The translations under genes and the position numbers were made by a program. The notes under the pieces are model-generated. The model was not told where the DNA came from, did not search any database, and was given only the letters and a program-made list of their open reading frames with translations. Shown in pieces: positions 17,377 through 25,938 of a stretch of DNA of 64,000 nucleotides. Each line of letters opens with the position of its first letter. Positions within the stretch are counted from its first letter, which is position 1. This stretch comes from Thiodiazotropha sp040506975. Lineage in GTDB: Bacteria > Pseudomonadota > Gammaproteobacteria > Chromatiales > Chromatiaceae. The stretch covers positions 4,712,001-4,776,000 of the forward strand of contig OZ242974.1 of NCBI GenBank assembly GCA_965211775.1, read 5' to 3'.

Positions 17377-17823
17377 CTAATCCAATCGGCCCTGGCAGGA
17401 GACCGGATCCAAATACCCGCTGACCAGCTTTGCAAGCACCTGCAGTTCAATGGCCGGCAGTTGCTCGTCATCCTCACCTGTCTGAATGCCAAGCACCCGG
17501 AGTCGGGGCGGCAGTTCACCCAGTTGATTGGCGAGGGCCACAGCCTCGGCAACGCCAAAACCGTGACTGGATGTCGGATAATCCAGTTGCTGCAACCTCT
17601 CAAGGTCTATTGCAACAACACTTCCCGGTTTATCGGACAAGCGTACGGCATCGATGATCACCACCTGCTCAACACCATGAAAATAGCTGACCAGCCGGCT
17701 GCCGGGTCGATCGAGCTTGACCAGTTCACAATCCTTCCAGCCCAATCCGGCAAGATGATCGATGGCCAGCCAGGCCAGTCGATCGGCGCCAAAGGGTGAA
17801 CCGACCCCGAGAACGCGGGTCAT
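17377..17823 (-). CDS. [NiFe] hydrogenase maturation protease (HyaD/HycI family)
   Basis: This 148-residue protein has the family N-terminus VLGVGSPFGADRLAW, an acidic residue in VVIIDAVRLSD and SSHGFGVAEAVALA with the metal-binding histidine; these residues bind nickel in the hydrogenase precursor. It cleaves the C-terminal extension of the large subunit after nickel insertion. The start at ATG 17823 overlaps the large-subunit stop as ATGA, so the two are translationally coupled. The last residues (QGRLD) and the stop are encoded by a MITE-like repeat end, so the native C-terminus was probably replaced; the core fold seems complete. Confidence 0.88.
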   Translation of the reverse strand: MTRVLGVGSPFGADRLAWLAIDHLAGLGWKDCELVKLDRPGSRLVSYFHGVEQVVIIDAVRLSDKPGSVVAIDLERLQQLDYPTSSHGFGVAEAVALANQLGELPPRLRVLGIQTGEDDEQLPAIELQVLAKLVSGYLDPVSCQGRLD

Positions 17824-19121
17824 CGGCGATGAACGTCGAATCTGAGAAAATGAGTGGCGCAAGAGATACAGGGATCATAATTACGAATCACCTGTTCGGC
17901 CCTCAGGCGCAACGCGTCATCCGGATTGTCCAGGCCGAAGCGCTCCAGTGAAAGACGGATATCCTCTTCGATACGCCCTTGATTCTGGCTGGTGGGCGGC
18001 ACGATGCGGGCATGACGCACCATTCCCCGGTCGTCCACGTCGTAACGGTGCCAAAGGATACCGCGCGGCGCTTCGGTACAGCCGAATGCGTTACCCTCCC
18101 GGGGTTTGAGCGGGGTATAGGGTTCATCGGGCGGATGGTAACTTTGCAGCAGCCGGATCGACTCATAAACCGCCAGATGAAGCTCGATGGCCCGCGCCAC
18201 TATGCTGTGGAACATGTTGTGGCTGGGAAACGGGATACCGCACCCGTCCATGATCCTGCGCACCGGCTTGGGCAGCTGATGGAAGTTGAGGTTGAGCCGG
18301 GCCAGGGGACCGACCAGATAGGGGCGTCCATCCAGCGTCGAATGGAGGGCGGTGGAGTGTGGGGACTGGTGCTCCTGAAAATAGCTTTCATAGAAGGTTA
18401 ACTCGGTCTCCAGGCCCTGTCCCGAGATCAGGTTGCCCCGATTGATGGCGTATTCATCCGGGTGGCTCATGGCAACACTGGTGAAGACCTGTTCGTCATC
18501 CGGAAATTCGAGCCCGGCAGTCCAGCCTACCAGGGCCTCGGCGGCCGGCAGTGCCGCCTCCAGGCGTCTTAGCAGGGCGGCTACTTCATCTTCTCTCGGC
18601 GCCCGATAGAATCCACCGACACGAACCCCTACGGGATGCACCGAACGACCACCGAAAAGCGCAATCAGGTCGTTGCCGAGGCCCTGCAGTTCAAGACCCC
18701 GCCGCACCGCATCCGGATAGTCGGCCGCCATGGCGATAGCCGAATCGAAACCGAGAAAATCGGGGGCTGACAACAGATGGATATGCAGGGCATGGCTCTG
18801 CAGCCATTCACCGCAGTACATCGCCCGGCGCATATCCCTCACCCAGTCCGGGGGCTGAAAGCCGAACAGGCTCTCAAAGGCCTGCACCGCGCTCATCTGG
18901 TAGGCCACCGGACAGATGCCGCAGATGCGCGCCACCATGTCGATGACCTGATTGCACTCGTAGTCTTCGACAAATTTCTCGAATAACCGCGGCGGTTCAT
19001 AGATATGCAGGGCCAGATTCCGGATAGTGCCGTCCACCACATCGATCTTCAGGGCGCCTTCACCCTCGACCCGGGTCAAGACCGGCACATGGATGTGGAT
19101 ATCACGTGTTGTGTCATTCAT
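17820..19121 (-). CDS. hydA: NAD(P)-linked [NiFe] hydrogenase large subunit (group 3b-like alpha)
   Basis: This 433-residue protein carries the two nickel-binding cysteine pairs: RICGICP near residue 65 and DPCISCATH near the C-terminus. About nine residues follow the final His and would be removed by the neighbouring protease. Sequence and gene order (hydB-hydG-hydD-hydA) match the cytosolic tetrameric sulfhydrogenase-type enzymes that couple H2 with NAD(P)H. No signal peptide or Tat motif is present in the small subunit, consistent with cytosolic location. It may supply reductant or dispose of excess electrons. Confidence 0.92.
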   Translation of the reverse strand: MNDTTRDIHIHVPVLTRVEGEGALKIDVVDGTIRNLALHIYEPPRLFEKFVEDYECNQVIDMVARICGICPVAYQMSAVQAFESLFGFQPPDWVRDMRRAMYCGEWLQSHALHIHLLSAPDFLGFDSAIAMAADYPDAVRRGLELQGLGNDLIALFGGRSVHPVGVRVGGFYRAPREDEVAALLRRLEAALPAAEALVGWTAGLEFPDDEQVFTSVAMSHPDEYAINRGNLISGQGLETELTFYESYFQEHQSPHSTALHSTLDGRPYLVGPLARLNLNFHQLPKPVRRIMDGCGIPFPSHNMFHSIVARAIELHLAVYESIRLLQSYHPPDEPYTPLKPREGNAFGCTEAPRGILWHRYDVDDRGMVRHARIVPPTSQNQGRIEEDIRLSLERFGLDNPDDALRLRAEQVIRNYDPCISCATHFLRFDVHRR

Positions 19122-19920
19122 TGGTCGTTTCTTTCAGCCGCTCTCCGGCCTGCTTAAAGGCCGGGGCATGATTGGCGATAAAATGGAACCGTCGTGCGAC
19201 GGCTGCCCGGTCGAGGCCGAGCTGGTTGAAACGCTCAGCCAAGGAACGGTCATTGATCTGTTCGAGGGGTCCGTAACAGCTGTAGCAACCGCGACCCATG
19301 GATGGACAGAGTGCGCCGCACCCGGCCACTGTCACCGGTCCCATGCAGGGCTCTCCCTTGCTGACCATGGTGCAGACCAACCCCTTACGCTTGCATTCCA
19401 TACAGACCGACCGGCGCTCCGGGCGGAGTTTGACGCCGCTCAGCAGGTCGCGCAGGGCCGCCACTACCTGACGGGAATTGACCGGACAGCCGGGGATCTC
19501 GAAATCGACCCTGACGTAGTGGGAGATGGGATTGGAGTGTTGCAAGGCGTCGATCTGGTCGGGTTGCTCATAGACCGCCGCCATCCAGCTGTCGCGGTCA
19601 GTAAAATTGGCCAGCGCCTGTAACCCGCCTGCGCCGGCACAGGCGCCTATGGAGATCAGCAAGCTGCTCTGCTTCCGCACTTGCCGGATGCGCTCGATAT
19701 CCTCAGGCGTGGAGACACTCCCCTCCACCAGTGCAATATCGGCCTGGGCTACCGGGTCGCTGGGACCTGCCTCGGCAAAATGAACGATATCCACCAACTG
19801 TGGAAGCAGCAGCAGCGGCTCACCCAGATTCAGCAGCGCCAGCTGGCAGCCGTCGCAGGAGCTGAATTTGTGGACAGCCAGCTTTGGTCTAGTACCCGTC
19901 ATGTTTTTAAACTCCGTCAT
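19114..19920 (-). CDS. hydD: [NiFe] hydrogenase small subunit (group 3b-like delta)
   Basis: This 268-residue protein has KFSSCDGCQLALLNLGE at the N-terminus (proximal cluster cysteines), then GACAGAGGLQAL, EIPGCPVN and a cysteine-rich end with CMECKRKGLVC and GCGALCPSMGRGC. These match the small subunit with three iron-sulfur clusters. There is no Tat signal, so it is cytosolic. It overlaps hydA by 8 bases and follows hydG after a 71-base gap. Confidence 0.9.
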   Translation of the reverse strand: MTEFKNMTGTRPKLAVHKFSSCDGCQLALLNLGEPLLLLPQLVDIVHFAEAGPSDPVAQADIALVEGSVSTPEDIERIRQVRKQSSLLISIGACAGAGGLQALANFTDRDSWMAAVYEQPDQIDALQHSNPISHYVRVDFEIPGCPVNSRQVVAALRDLLSGVKLRPERRSVCMECKRKGLVCTMVSKGEPCMGPVTVAGCGALCPSMGRGCYSCYGPLEQINDRSLAERFNQLGLDRAAVARRFHFIANHAPAFKQAGERLKETTNE

Positions 19921-19991
19921 CCGAAGAATGTCAGATAGATCAGCTTACACAGCCACAGGAACCCGTACACAACCAACCCAAAACCCGTCAG

Positions 19992-20822
19992 TTAAAATCC
20001 TTTCGCCCCCAAAAAGTCCGCCAGATCCGAATAACAGAATACCGGTCCGTCCTGGCACACATAGTGCGGACCGATCTGGCAGTGGCCACACTGCCCGATG
20101 CCACACTGCATGTTGCGCTCCATGCTGAACCAGATACTGCCGTCGGCCAGCGCCATGTCGCGCAGCTTGGCGATGGCTGACAGCATCATCAGCTCCGGTC
20201 CACAGAGCAGGGCCACTGTCCGATGGGGTCGCACCGAAATCTGACTGATCAGCTCAGTCACCATCCCCTGCTGTCCTTTCCAGCCTTTACCGACAACATC
20301 CGCCGCCAGCAGAATATGCACGTCTCTCAGCTTTGCCCATTCGCCATACTGTTCGCGCCATATCAGATCGTCGGAGTGCTTGACTCCCTGCAGGATGTGG
20401 ATACGGCCATAGTATTCGCGGCGGCGCATGATGAATCTGATGACCGACACCAGAGGGGCGCAGCCCAGTCCTCCGGTGATCAGTAAAATATCCTTGCCCT
20501 TCATCCGCGCCAGCGGCCAGCCCCGACCGAAAGGACCGCGAATACCGACCCGATCACCCGGTTGCAGTTTCGACAACCCGTCCGAGACACGCCCGACCAC
20601 CCGGATCGTATGGTCGAAGTAGTGGTTGTCCAGGGGGTCGTTGACGATGGAGATGGGGATCTCTCCAACACCGAAGAGAGTCACCATGCTGAACTGTCCG
20701 GGATCGAATTCGTAGGCCTGCTGCACCTCCCAGTCGTACTGAAGCCTTAACGTGAAGATTGTGGGTGATTCCTGAATACGCCGATCGATCACTGCGACAT
20801 GTGGCATATGGGGATCAAACAT
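19992..20822 (-). CDS. hydG: hydrogenase FAD/NAD(P)-binding subunit (gamma)
   Basis: This 276-residue ferredoxin-reductase-type protein has an FAD domain (RVGIRGPFGRGWP), a NAD(P) domain (DILLITGGLGCAPL and VALLCGPELMM) and a C-terminal 2Fe-2S motif CGIGQCGHCQIG followed by VCQDGPVFCY. It passes electrons between the hydrogenase clusters and NAD(P). It overlaps hydB by 8 bases. Confidence 0.92.
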   Translation of the reverse strand: MFDPHMPHVAVIDRRIQESPTIFTLRLQYDWEVQQAYEFDPGQFSMVTLFGVGEIPISIVNDPLDNHYFDHTIRVVGRVSDGLSKLQPGDRVGIRGPFGRGWPLARMKGKDILLITGGLGCAPLVSVIRFIMRRREYYGRIHILQGVKHSDDLIWREQYGEWAKLRDVHILLAADVVGKGWKGQQGMVTELISQISVRPHRTVALLCGPELMMLSAIAKLRDMALADGSIWFSMERNMQCGIGQCGHCQIGPHYVCQDGPVFCYSDLADFLGAKGF

Positions 20823-21945
20823 CGAGAACGCCCTCCTGCAACACTGCCGTTACTTCCTCGGTCAGATCTATTCCCACCGGACACCAGGCGATGCAGCGAC
20901 CGCAGCCGGTGCAACCGATACGCCTCTGCTGCACCTGCCACCCGGCGAGCTTGTGGGTCATCCATTGACGATAGCGGTATTTGGTGTTGTTGCGGACCTG
21001 GAAATGCCCCATATCGCTATGGGTCGGACTGAAACATGAATCCCAACCGCGGACCATCTCCGCACTATCGCCGCTCAGGGCCATTTCATGTTCGACCTGA
21101 TAGCAGAAGCAGGTGGGACAGACTGCGGTACAGTTGCCGCAAGCGAGGCAGCGCTCAGCCACCTGATCCCAGTGGCTGTGTTGCAGACGTTTGTAGAGTT
21201 GTTGCAGCTCCCCGCTCCCGGGCAGATGGCGCTGCTGTTGTCCGGCCGCCCGGGTGGTGGCCTGCAGCATCGCCTCGAGCTGCTCATCGTCGGCTGGCCG
21301 GAGTTTCAATTGATCGGTGATCGCCTGACCTTTGTCGCTTTGGTGCCAGATCAGAAAACCCTCATCGAGTTCCGCCATGCCGATGTCGTAACCACCATCC
21401 AGCGCCGGGCCATCACCGGTGGAGGCACAGAAGCAGGTCGAGGCTGAATGGGCGCAATCGACCCCGATCAGCAACAGGCTATCCCGGCGCTGCCTGTAGT
21501 GGGGGTCCGGCCGCATCTCGAGCTCGAAGTGCTGATCCAGTATCGCCAGCGCCGCCAAATCACAGGCCCGCACGCCTATCACTGCAGTCTGCGCGACCTC
21601 CGGCAGGATGCGCTTGAAGGCGAAGGGCGCCGCACTCTCCTGCCAAAGCACCTCGCGAGGAGCGAAACAGAGTGGCTTCAAAGCCTGGGGACCGTGATTC
21701 CAGTCGAAGAGTCGCAGACTCTCCCCGCTGGTTAATCGATAGCGCCCCGGTTGCTGCTCATTGGTCACACCCATCGGCAACGACTCAGGGTCGTCCATAT
21801 ACACGAACTGAATCACACCTTCGCGAACCTGGGGTCCGTATATCTTGTAACCGGTCTGTAACAAAACCGTGAAGAGTGCCTGCAATGACGAACGAGGGAG
21901 AAAACCCGGGCGCCTTTCGACAGTTGGGTGGATCTGAGAATTCAC
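20815..21945 (-). CDS. hydB: hydrogenase 4Fe-4S subunit (beta)
   Basis: This 376-residue protein ends with two ferredoxin-like cluster motifs, CLACGNCTAVCPTCFCY (about 265-280) and CTGCGRCIAWCPVGIDL (about 345-360). The N-terminal 200 residues form the domain typical of the beta subunit of sulfhydrogenases and anaerobic sulfite reductase A, including GVRACDLAALAILD. It is the first gene of hydBGDA and probably carries electrons within the complex. Its promoter must lie in the 306 bases before nifJ. Confidence 0.92.
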   Translation of the reverse strand: MNSQIHPTVERRPGFLPRSSLQALFTVLLQTGYKIYGPQVREGVIQFVYMDDPESLPMGVTNEQQPGRYRLTSGESLRLFDWNHGPQALKPLCFAPREVLWQESAAPFAFKRILPEVAQTAVIGVRACDLAALAILDQHFELEMRPDPHYRQRRDSLLLIGVDCAHSASTCFCASTGDGPALDGGYDIGMAELDEGFLIWHQSDKGQAITDQLKLRPADDEQLEAMLQATTRAAGQQQRHLPGSGELQQLYKRLQHSHWDQVAERCLACGNCTAVCPTCFCYQVEHEMALSGDSAEMVRGWDSCFSPTHSDMGHFQVRNNTKYRYRQWMTHKLAGWQVQQRRIGCTGCGRCIAWCPVGIDLTEEVTAVLQEGVLDV

Positions 21946-22251
21946 ACTGGATCCTTGTGACCGTTACTTGGTCATCACTGGGAAAAAGCGTAAAGTTAAT
22001 AAAAAACACGCCTGCGCTATTGAAGGATTCAGGCTCTGAATCGGATTCATCTTCGACTTAATTCTAGCCAAGGAATCCATGCTGCATAGGCAAAAAAAAA
22101 CATAAAATCAGTCGAACTATGACCTTCATCAATCATGGATATTAAATGCACCGAACAGGAGCGGGATTGCACTCACGCAAATAACCGATAACCGCTGCAG
22201 ATCAGTTTGGTTTTCACGATCGACCCGGCAACCAGACCAGGAATTCAGGCT
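21946..22251. promoter_or_regulatory. divergent control region of hydBGDA and nifJ
   Basis: The 306 bases are AT-rich relative to the genes and must hold both promoters. ATGACCTTCATCAA at 22119-22132 resembles an FNR/Anr site (TTGAT-N4-ATCAA) but misses in the left half, so the match is weak. A run of nine A (22092-22100) lies near it. Anaerobic control of both operons would fit their functions, but this is inference. Confidence 0.4.
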
Positions 22252-25200
22252 ATGCAAAAAAACATGGTGACCATCGACGGTAACGAAGCCGCCGCTCATA
22301 TCGCACACCTAACCAATGAAATCATCGCCATCTATCCGATCACTCCGGCATCGCCCATGGGGGAGTGGTCGGACGAGTGGTCTGCCCGGGGCATAAAAAA
22401 TATCTGGGGTTCGGTGCCGGATGTGATCGAGATGCAGAGTGAGGCCGGCGCTGCGGGGACGGTGCATGGGGCATTGCAGGCGGGCTCTCTCTCCACCTCA
22501 TTCACCGCTTCTCAGGGCCTGCTGTTGATGATACCCAACATGTACAAGATCGCGGGAGAGCTGACCCCGACAGTTCTGCATGTCTCGGCCCGTTCATTGG
22601 CGGTTCAGGCCCTCTCCATCTTCGGTGACCACAGCGATGTAATGGCCTGCCGCGCCACCGGCTATGCCATGCTCTGCTCCGCCAGCGTGCAGGAGGTGGC
22701 GGACTTTGCCCTGATCGCCCAGGCGGCCACCCTGGAAAGCCGGGTGCCCTACCTCCACTTCTTTGACGGTTTTCGCACCTCCCACGAGGTCAACAAGATC
22801 CACCTGCCCAACAAGGAAAGCATCAGGGCGATGCTCGACGATGAGTGGATCACGGCCCATCGGCAACGCGCGCTCTCCCCCGACCACCCGGTGATTCGCG
22901 GCACCTCGCAAAACCCCGATGTCTACTTCCAAGGGCGTGAAACGGTCAACCCCTTCTACGCTGATGCACCGTCCATCCTGCAATCGACGATGGACCGTTT
23001 TGCCCGCCTTACCGGCCGTCAATACGGCCTGTTCGAATATCTGGGTGTGGAACAACCTGAGCGCCTGATCATGCTGATGGGCTCCGGCATCGGCGCCGCC
23101 CGGGAGGTTGTGGAGCATCTTGCGGCCGAGGGGGAGCCTGTCGGCATGGTCAAGGTGCGCCTGTTCCGCCCCTTCGATGCGGCACGGCTGCTGGCCACGG
23201 TACCCGCATCGGTACAGAAGATCGCCGTCCTCGATCGCACCAAGGAACCCGGCGCCGATGGCGAACCACTCTACAAGGATGTACTCGGAGCCTTCGCCCA
23301 GGCCTACAACGACGGGCGCCGGAGTCAGTTACCAAGGATCGTCGGTGGCCGCTACGGCCTCTCCTCTAAAGAGTTTACCCCGGCGATGGTCAAGGGCATC
23401 TTCGAAGAGCTGGCCCTCGACCGGCCGAGAAACCCCTTCACCGTCGGCATCATCGACGACCTCAGCAAGACCAGTCTGCCCTGGGACAGCCGATTTCGGC
23501 CCGCCGCCAGCCAGGGTGTCACCGCCTGCCTCTTCTATGGCCTGGGGGCCGACGGCACCGTATCCGCCAACAAGAACTCCATCAAGATCATCGGCGAGCA
23601 GACAGACAACCATGCCCAGGGCTATTTTCAATACGACTCGAAAAAATCGGGGGCAGTGACCGTCTCGCATCTGCGCTTCGGCCCCGATCCGATCAACAGC
23701 ACCTACCTGATCGGCGAGGGCGAAGCGAGTTTCGTCGCCTGCCACCAGCCCACCTTTCCGGACCGGTACGAAATGCTCGACAAGGCCAAACCGGGTGGCG
23801 TGTTTCTGCTCAATACCAGTGCGGGAGCGGATGAAGTGTGGCAGACCCTGCCCGGCAAGATGCAGCGGCAGATCATCGATAAGGCACTCAGCCTCTATAT
23901 CATCGATGCCTACGCAATTGCCGACAAGACCGGCATGGGCCGGCGTATCAACACCATCATGCAGACCTGCTTCTTCGCAATCTCAGACCTGCTGGATCAG
24001 GATCGCGCCATTGAGCTGATCAAACAGGCGGTGAAGAAGAGTTACGGCCGCAAGGGGGCGCGTCTGCTGCAACGCAACTATGACGCCATCGATGCGGCGC
24101 TGGCCGGTCTGCACCCGGTACAGGTGCCGCAGGCAGTCACCAGGGACGAAACGCCCGAGGCAGTGGTGCCCGCCGATGCGCCACCCTTCGTGCAACAGGT
24201 GACCTCCCTGATCATCGCAGGCCTGGGGGATGCGGTGCCGGTCAGTTTGATGCCCTCCGATGGCACCTGGCCCGTGGGCACCACCGCCTATGAGAAACGC
24301 AACATCGCGCTGCAGCTGCCGAAATGGGAGATGGACCTCTGTACCCACTGCGGCAAGTGCCCCCTCGTCTGTCCTCACGCCGCGATCCGTTCAAAGGTCT
24401 TCCCCGAGGCGCTGACCGAAAACGCCCCCGACAGCTTCCTCCACACCCAGGTGAAGGGCGGCAGGGATTTCGAGCCGGGAAGCCACATCAGCTATCAGGT
24501 GGCGCCCGACGATTGCACCGGCTGCGGCCTGTGTGTGGAGATCTGTCCGATCCGGGATAAAAAGGACCCTCATCGCAAGGCGCTCAATATGGTGGACGAT
24601 GAATCCTACCGCCGCCGGGAGCGCGCCAACTGGGATTTCTTCCTGACCCTGCCCGAGTATGATCGCAGCCGGCTCAAGCAGACGACCCTCAAGGGATCGA
24701 TGATCATGCAGCCCCTGTTCGAATTCTCCGGGGCCTGCGTGGGATGCGGCGAGACACCCTACATCAAACTGGCGACCCAGCTGTTCGGCGATCGCATGCT
24801 GATCGCCAACGCCACCGGCTGCTCTTCCATCTACGGCGGCAACCTGCCCACAACCCCCTACACCACCAATCCGGAGGGTAGAGGCCCCACCTGGTCAAAC
24901 TCCCTCTTCGAGGACAACGCGGAATTCGGATTCGGCATGCGCATCGCCATCGATAAGCAGCGGGACCAGGCCATCACCCTGATCCAAGCGATCCATGAAC
25001 AACTGGACGGTGAACTGTGCGACGCCCTGCTCGGCGCGGAACAGCGGAACGAGGCGGAGATATCCGAACAGCGCCAGCGTATCGATAGGTTGAAAGAGAA
25101 ATTGGCCGACCTCGACACCCCGGAGGCAAAAAGATTGTTGGCGGTGGCCGACAGCCTGGCGAGAAAGAGTGTCTGGCTGGTGGGCGGCGACGGCTGGGCC

Positions 25201-25827
25201 TACGACATCGGCTATGGCGGCGTCGACCATGTCCTGGCATCCGGGCGCAACGTCAACATCCTGCTGCTCGACACAGAGACCTACTCCAACACCGGCGGCC
25301 AGACATCCAAGGCAACACCCCTCGGTGCGGTCGCCAAGTTCTCCGCCAGCGGCAAGCCGACCAATAAGAAGGATATCGCCCTGATGGCCATGTCCTACGG
25401 CAATGTCTACGTGGCACAGGTGGCCTTCGGCGCCAAGGACGTGCATACCCTGCGCATCTTTCTCGAGGCCGAGTCCTACGAGGGGCCCTCGCTGATCATC
25501 TGCTACTCACCCTGTATCGCCCATGGCGTGGATCTGTCGAACAACATCCGGCAGCAGGAGCTGGCGGTCGACTCGGGCCACTGGCCCCTGTTCCGCTACG
25601 ATCCCCGACGGACCGAAAAAGGCGAGAATCCCTTAAAGATGGACTCCAAGGAACCCTCCATCCCCTATCGCGACTTCGCCAGCACGGAAACCCGGTTCAG
25701 TGTCCTGGAACGCACCCATCCGGATCTTTCGGAACGCTTCCTGCGCCAGGCACAGCACCATATCAAGACCCGCTATCAGCTCTATGAACAGTTGGCGAAA
25801 CTGGCCGTTGGAGAGACAGATAAATAG
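22252..25827 (+). CDS. nifJ: pyruvate:ferredoxin (flavodoxin) oxidoreductase
   Basis: This 1191-residue single-chain enzyme has the N-terminal pyruvate-binding domain (IAIYPITPASPMGEWSDEW), a gamma domain, a two-cluster ferredoxin domain (CTHCGKCPLVCPH and CTGCGLCVEICPI), and the C-terminal thiamin diphosphate domain with CVGCGETPYIK and GDGWAYDIGYGG and NTGGQTSKATPLG. It reversibly converts pyruvate and CoA to acetyl-CoA, CO2 and reduced ferredoxin. The start at ATG 22252 gives the family N-terminus; a TTG at 22207 adds only 15 unmatched residues. It is divergent from the hydrogenase operon. A DHOD-like gene often found near nifJ lies at 51.4 kb. Confidence 0.97.
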   Translation: MQKNMVTIDGNEAAAHIAHLTNEIIAIYPITPASPMGEWSDEWSARGIKNIWGSVPDVIEMQSEAGAAGTVHGALQAGSLSTSFTASQGLLLMIPNMYKIAGELTPTVLHVSARSLAVQALSIFGDHSDVMACRATGYAMLCSASVQEVADFALIAQAATLESRVPYLHFFDGFRTSHEVNKIHLPNKESIRAMLDDEWITAHRQRALSPDHPVIRGTSQNPDVYFQGRETVNPFYADAPSILQSTMDRFARLTGRQYGLFEYLGVEQPERLIMLMGSGIGAAREVVEHLAAEGEPVGMVKVRLFRPFDAARLLATVPASVQKIAVLDRTKEPGADGEPLYKDVLGAFAQAYNDGRRSQLPRIVGGRYGLSSKEFTPAMVKGIFEELALDRPRNPFTVGIIDDLSKTSLPWDSRFRPAASQGVTACLFYGLGADGTVSANKNSIKIIGEQTDNHAQGYFQYDSKKSGAVTVSHLRFGPDPINSTYLIGEGEASFVACHQPTFPDRYEMLDKAKPGGVFLLNTSAGADEVWQTLPGKMQRQIIDKALSLYIIDAYAIADKTGMGRRINTIMQTCFFAISDLLDQDRAIELIKQAVKKSYGRKGARLLQRNYDAIDAALAGLHPVQVPQAVTRDETPEAVVPADAPPFVQQVTSLIIAGLGDAVPVSLMPSDGTWPVGTTAYEKRNIALQLPKWEMDLCTHCGKCPLVCPHAAIRSKVFPEALTENAPDSFLHTQVKGGRDFEPGSHISYQVAPDDCTGCGLCVEICPIRDKKDPHRKALNMVDDESYRRRERANWDFFLTLPEYDRSRLKQTTLKGSMIMQPLFEFSGACVGCGETPYIKLATQLFGDRMLIANATGCSSIYGGNLPTTPYTTNPEGRGPTWSNSLFEDNAEFGFGMRIAIDKQRDQAITLIQAIHEQLDGELCDALLGAEQRNEAEISEQRQRIDRLKEKLADLDTPEAKRLLAVADSLARKSVWLVGGDGWAYDIGYGGVDHVLASGRNVNILLLDTETYSNTGGQTSKATPLGAVAKFSASGKPTNKKDIALMAMSYGNVYVAQVAFGAKDVHTLRIFLEAESYEGPSLIICYSPCIAHGVDLSNNIRQQELAVDSGHWPLFRYDPRRTEKGENPLKMDSKEPSIPYRDFASTETRFSVLERTHPDLSERFLRQAQHHIKTRYQLYEQLAKLAVGETDK

Positions 25828-25923
25828 TCACGCAAAAAATATCGAAATTATCAGTAACATCTTTTTTGCGGTTCAGTTCTGACTACCTGACGCTGCCTAA
25901 GTAACAGATAGGTTAATATTCTA
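25828..25923. other. 3' region of nifJ before the IS
   Basis: No gene is seen. Bases 25916-25923 (ATATTCTA) are the left 8-bp duplication of the IS1595 copy c. Confidence 0.5.
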
Positions 25924-25938
25924 CCTGATTACCCCTAA

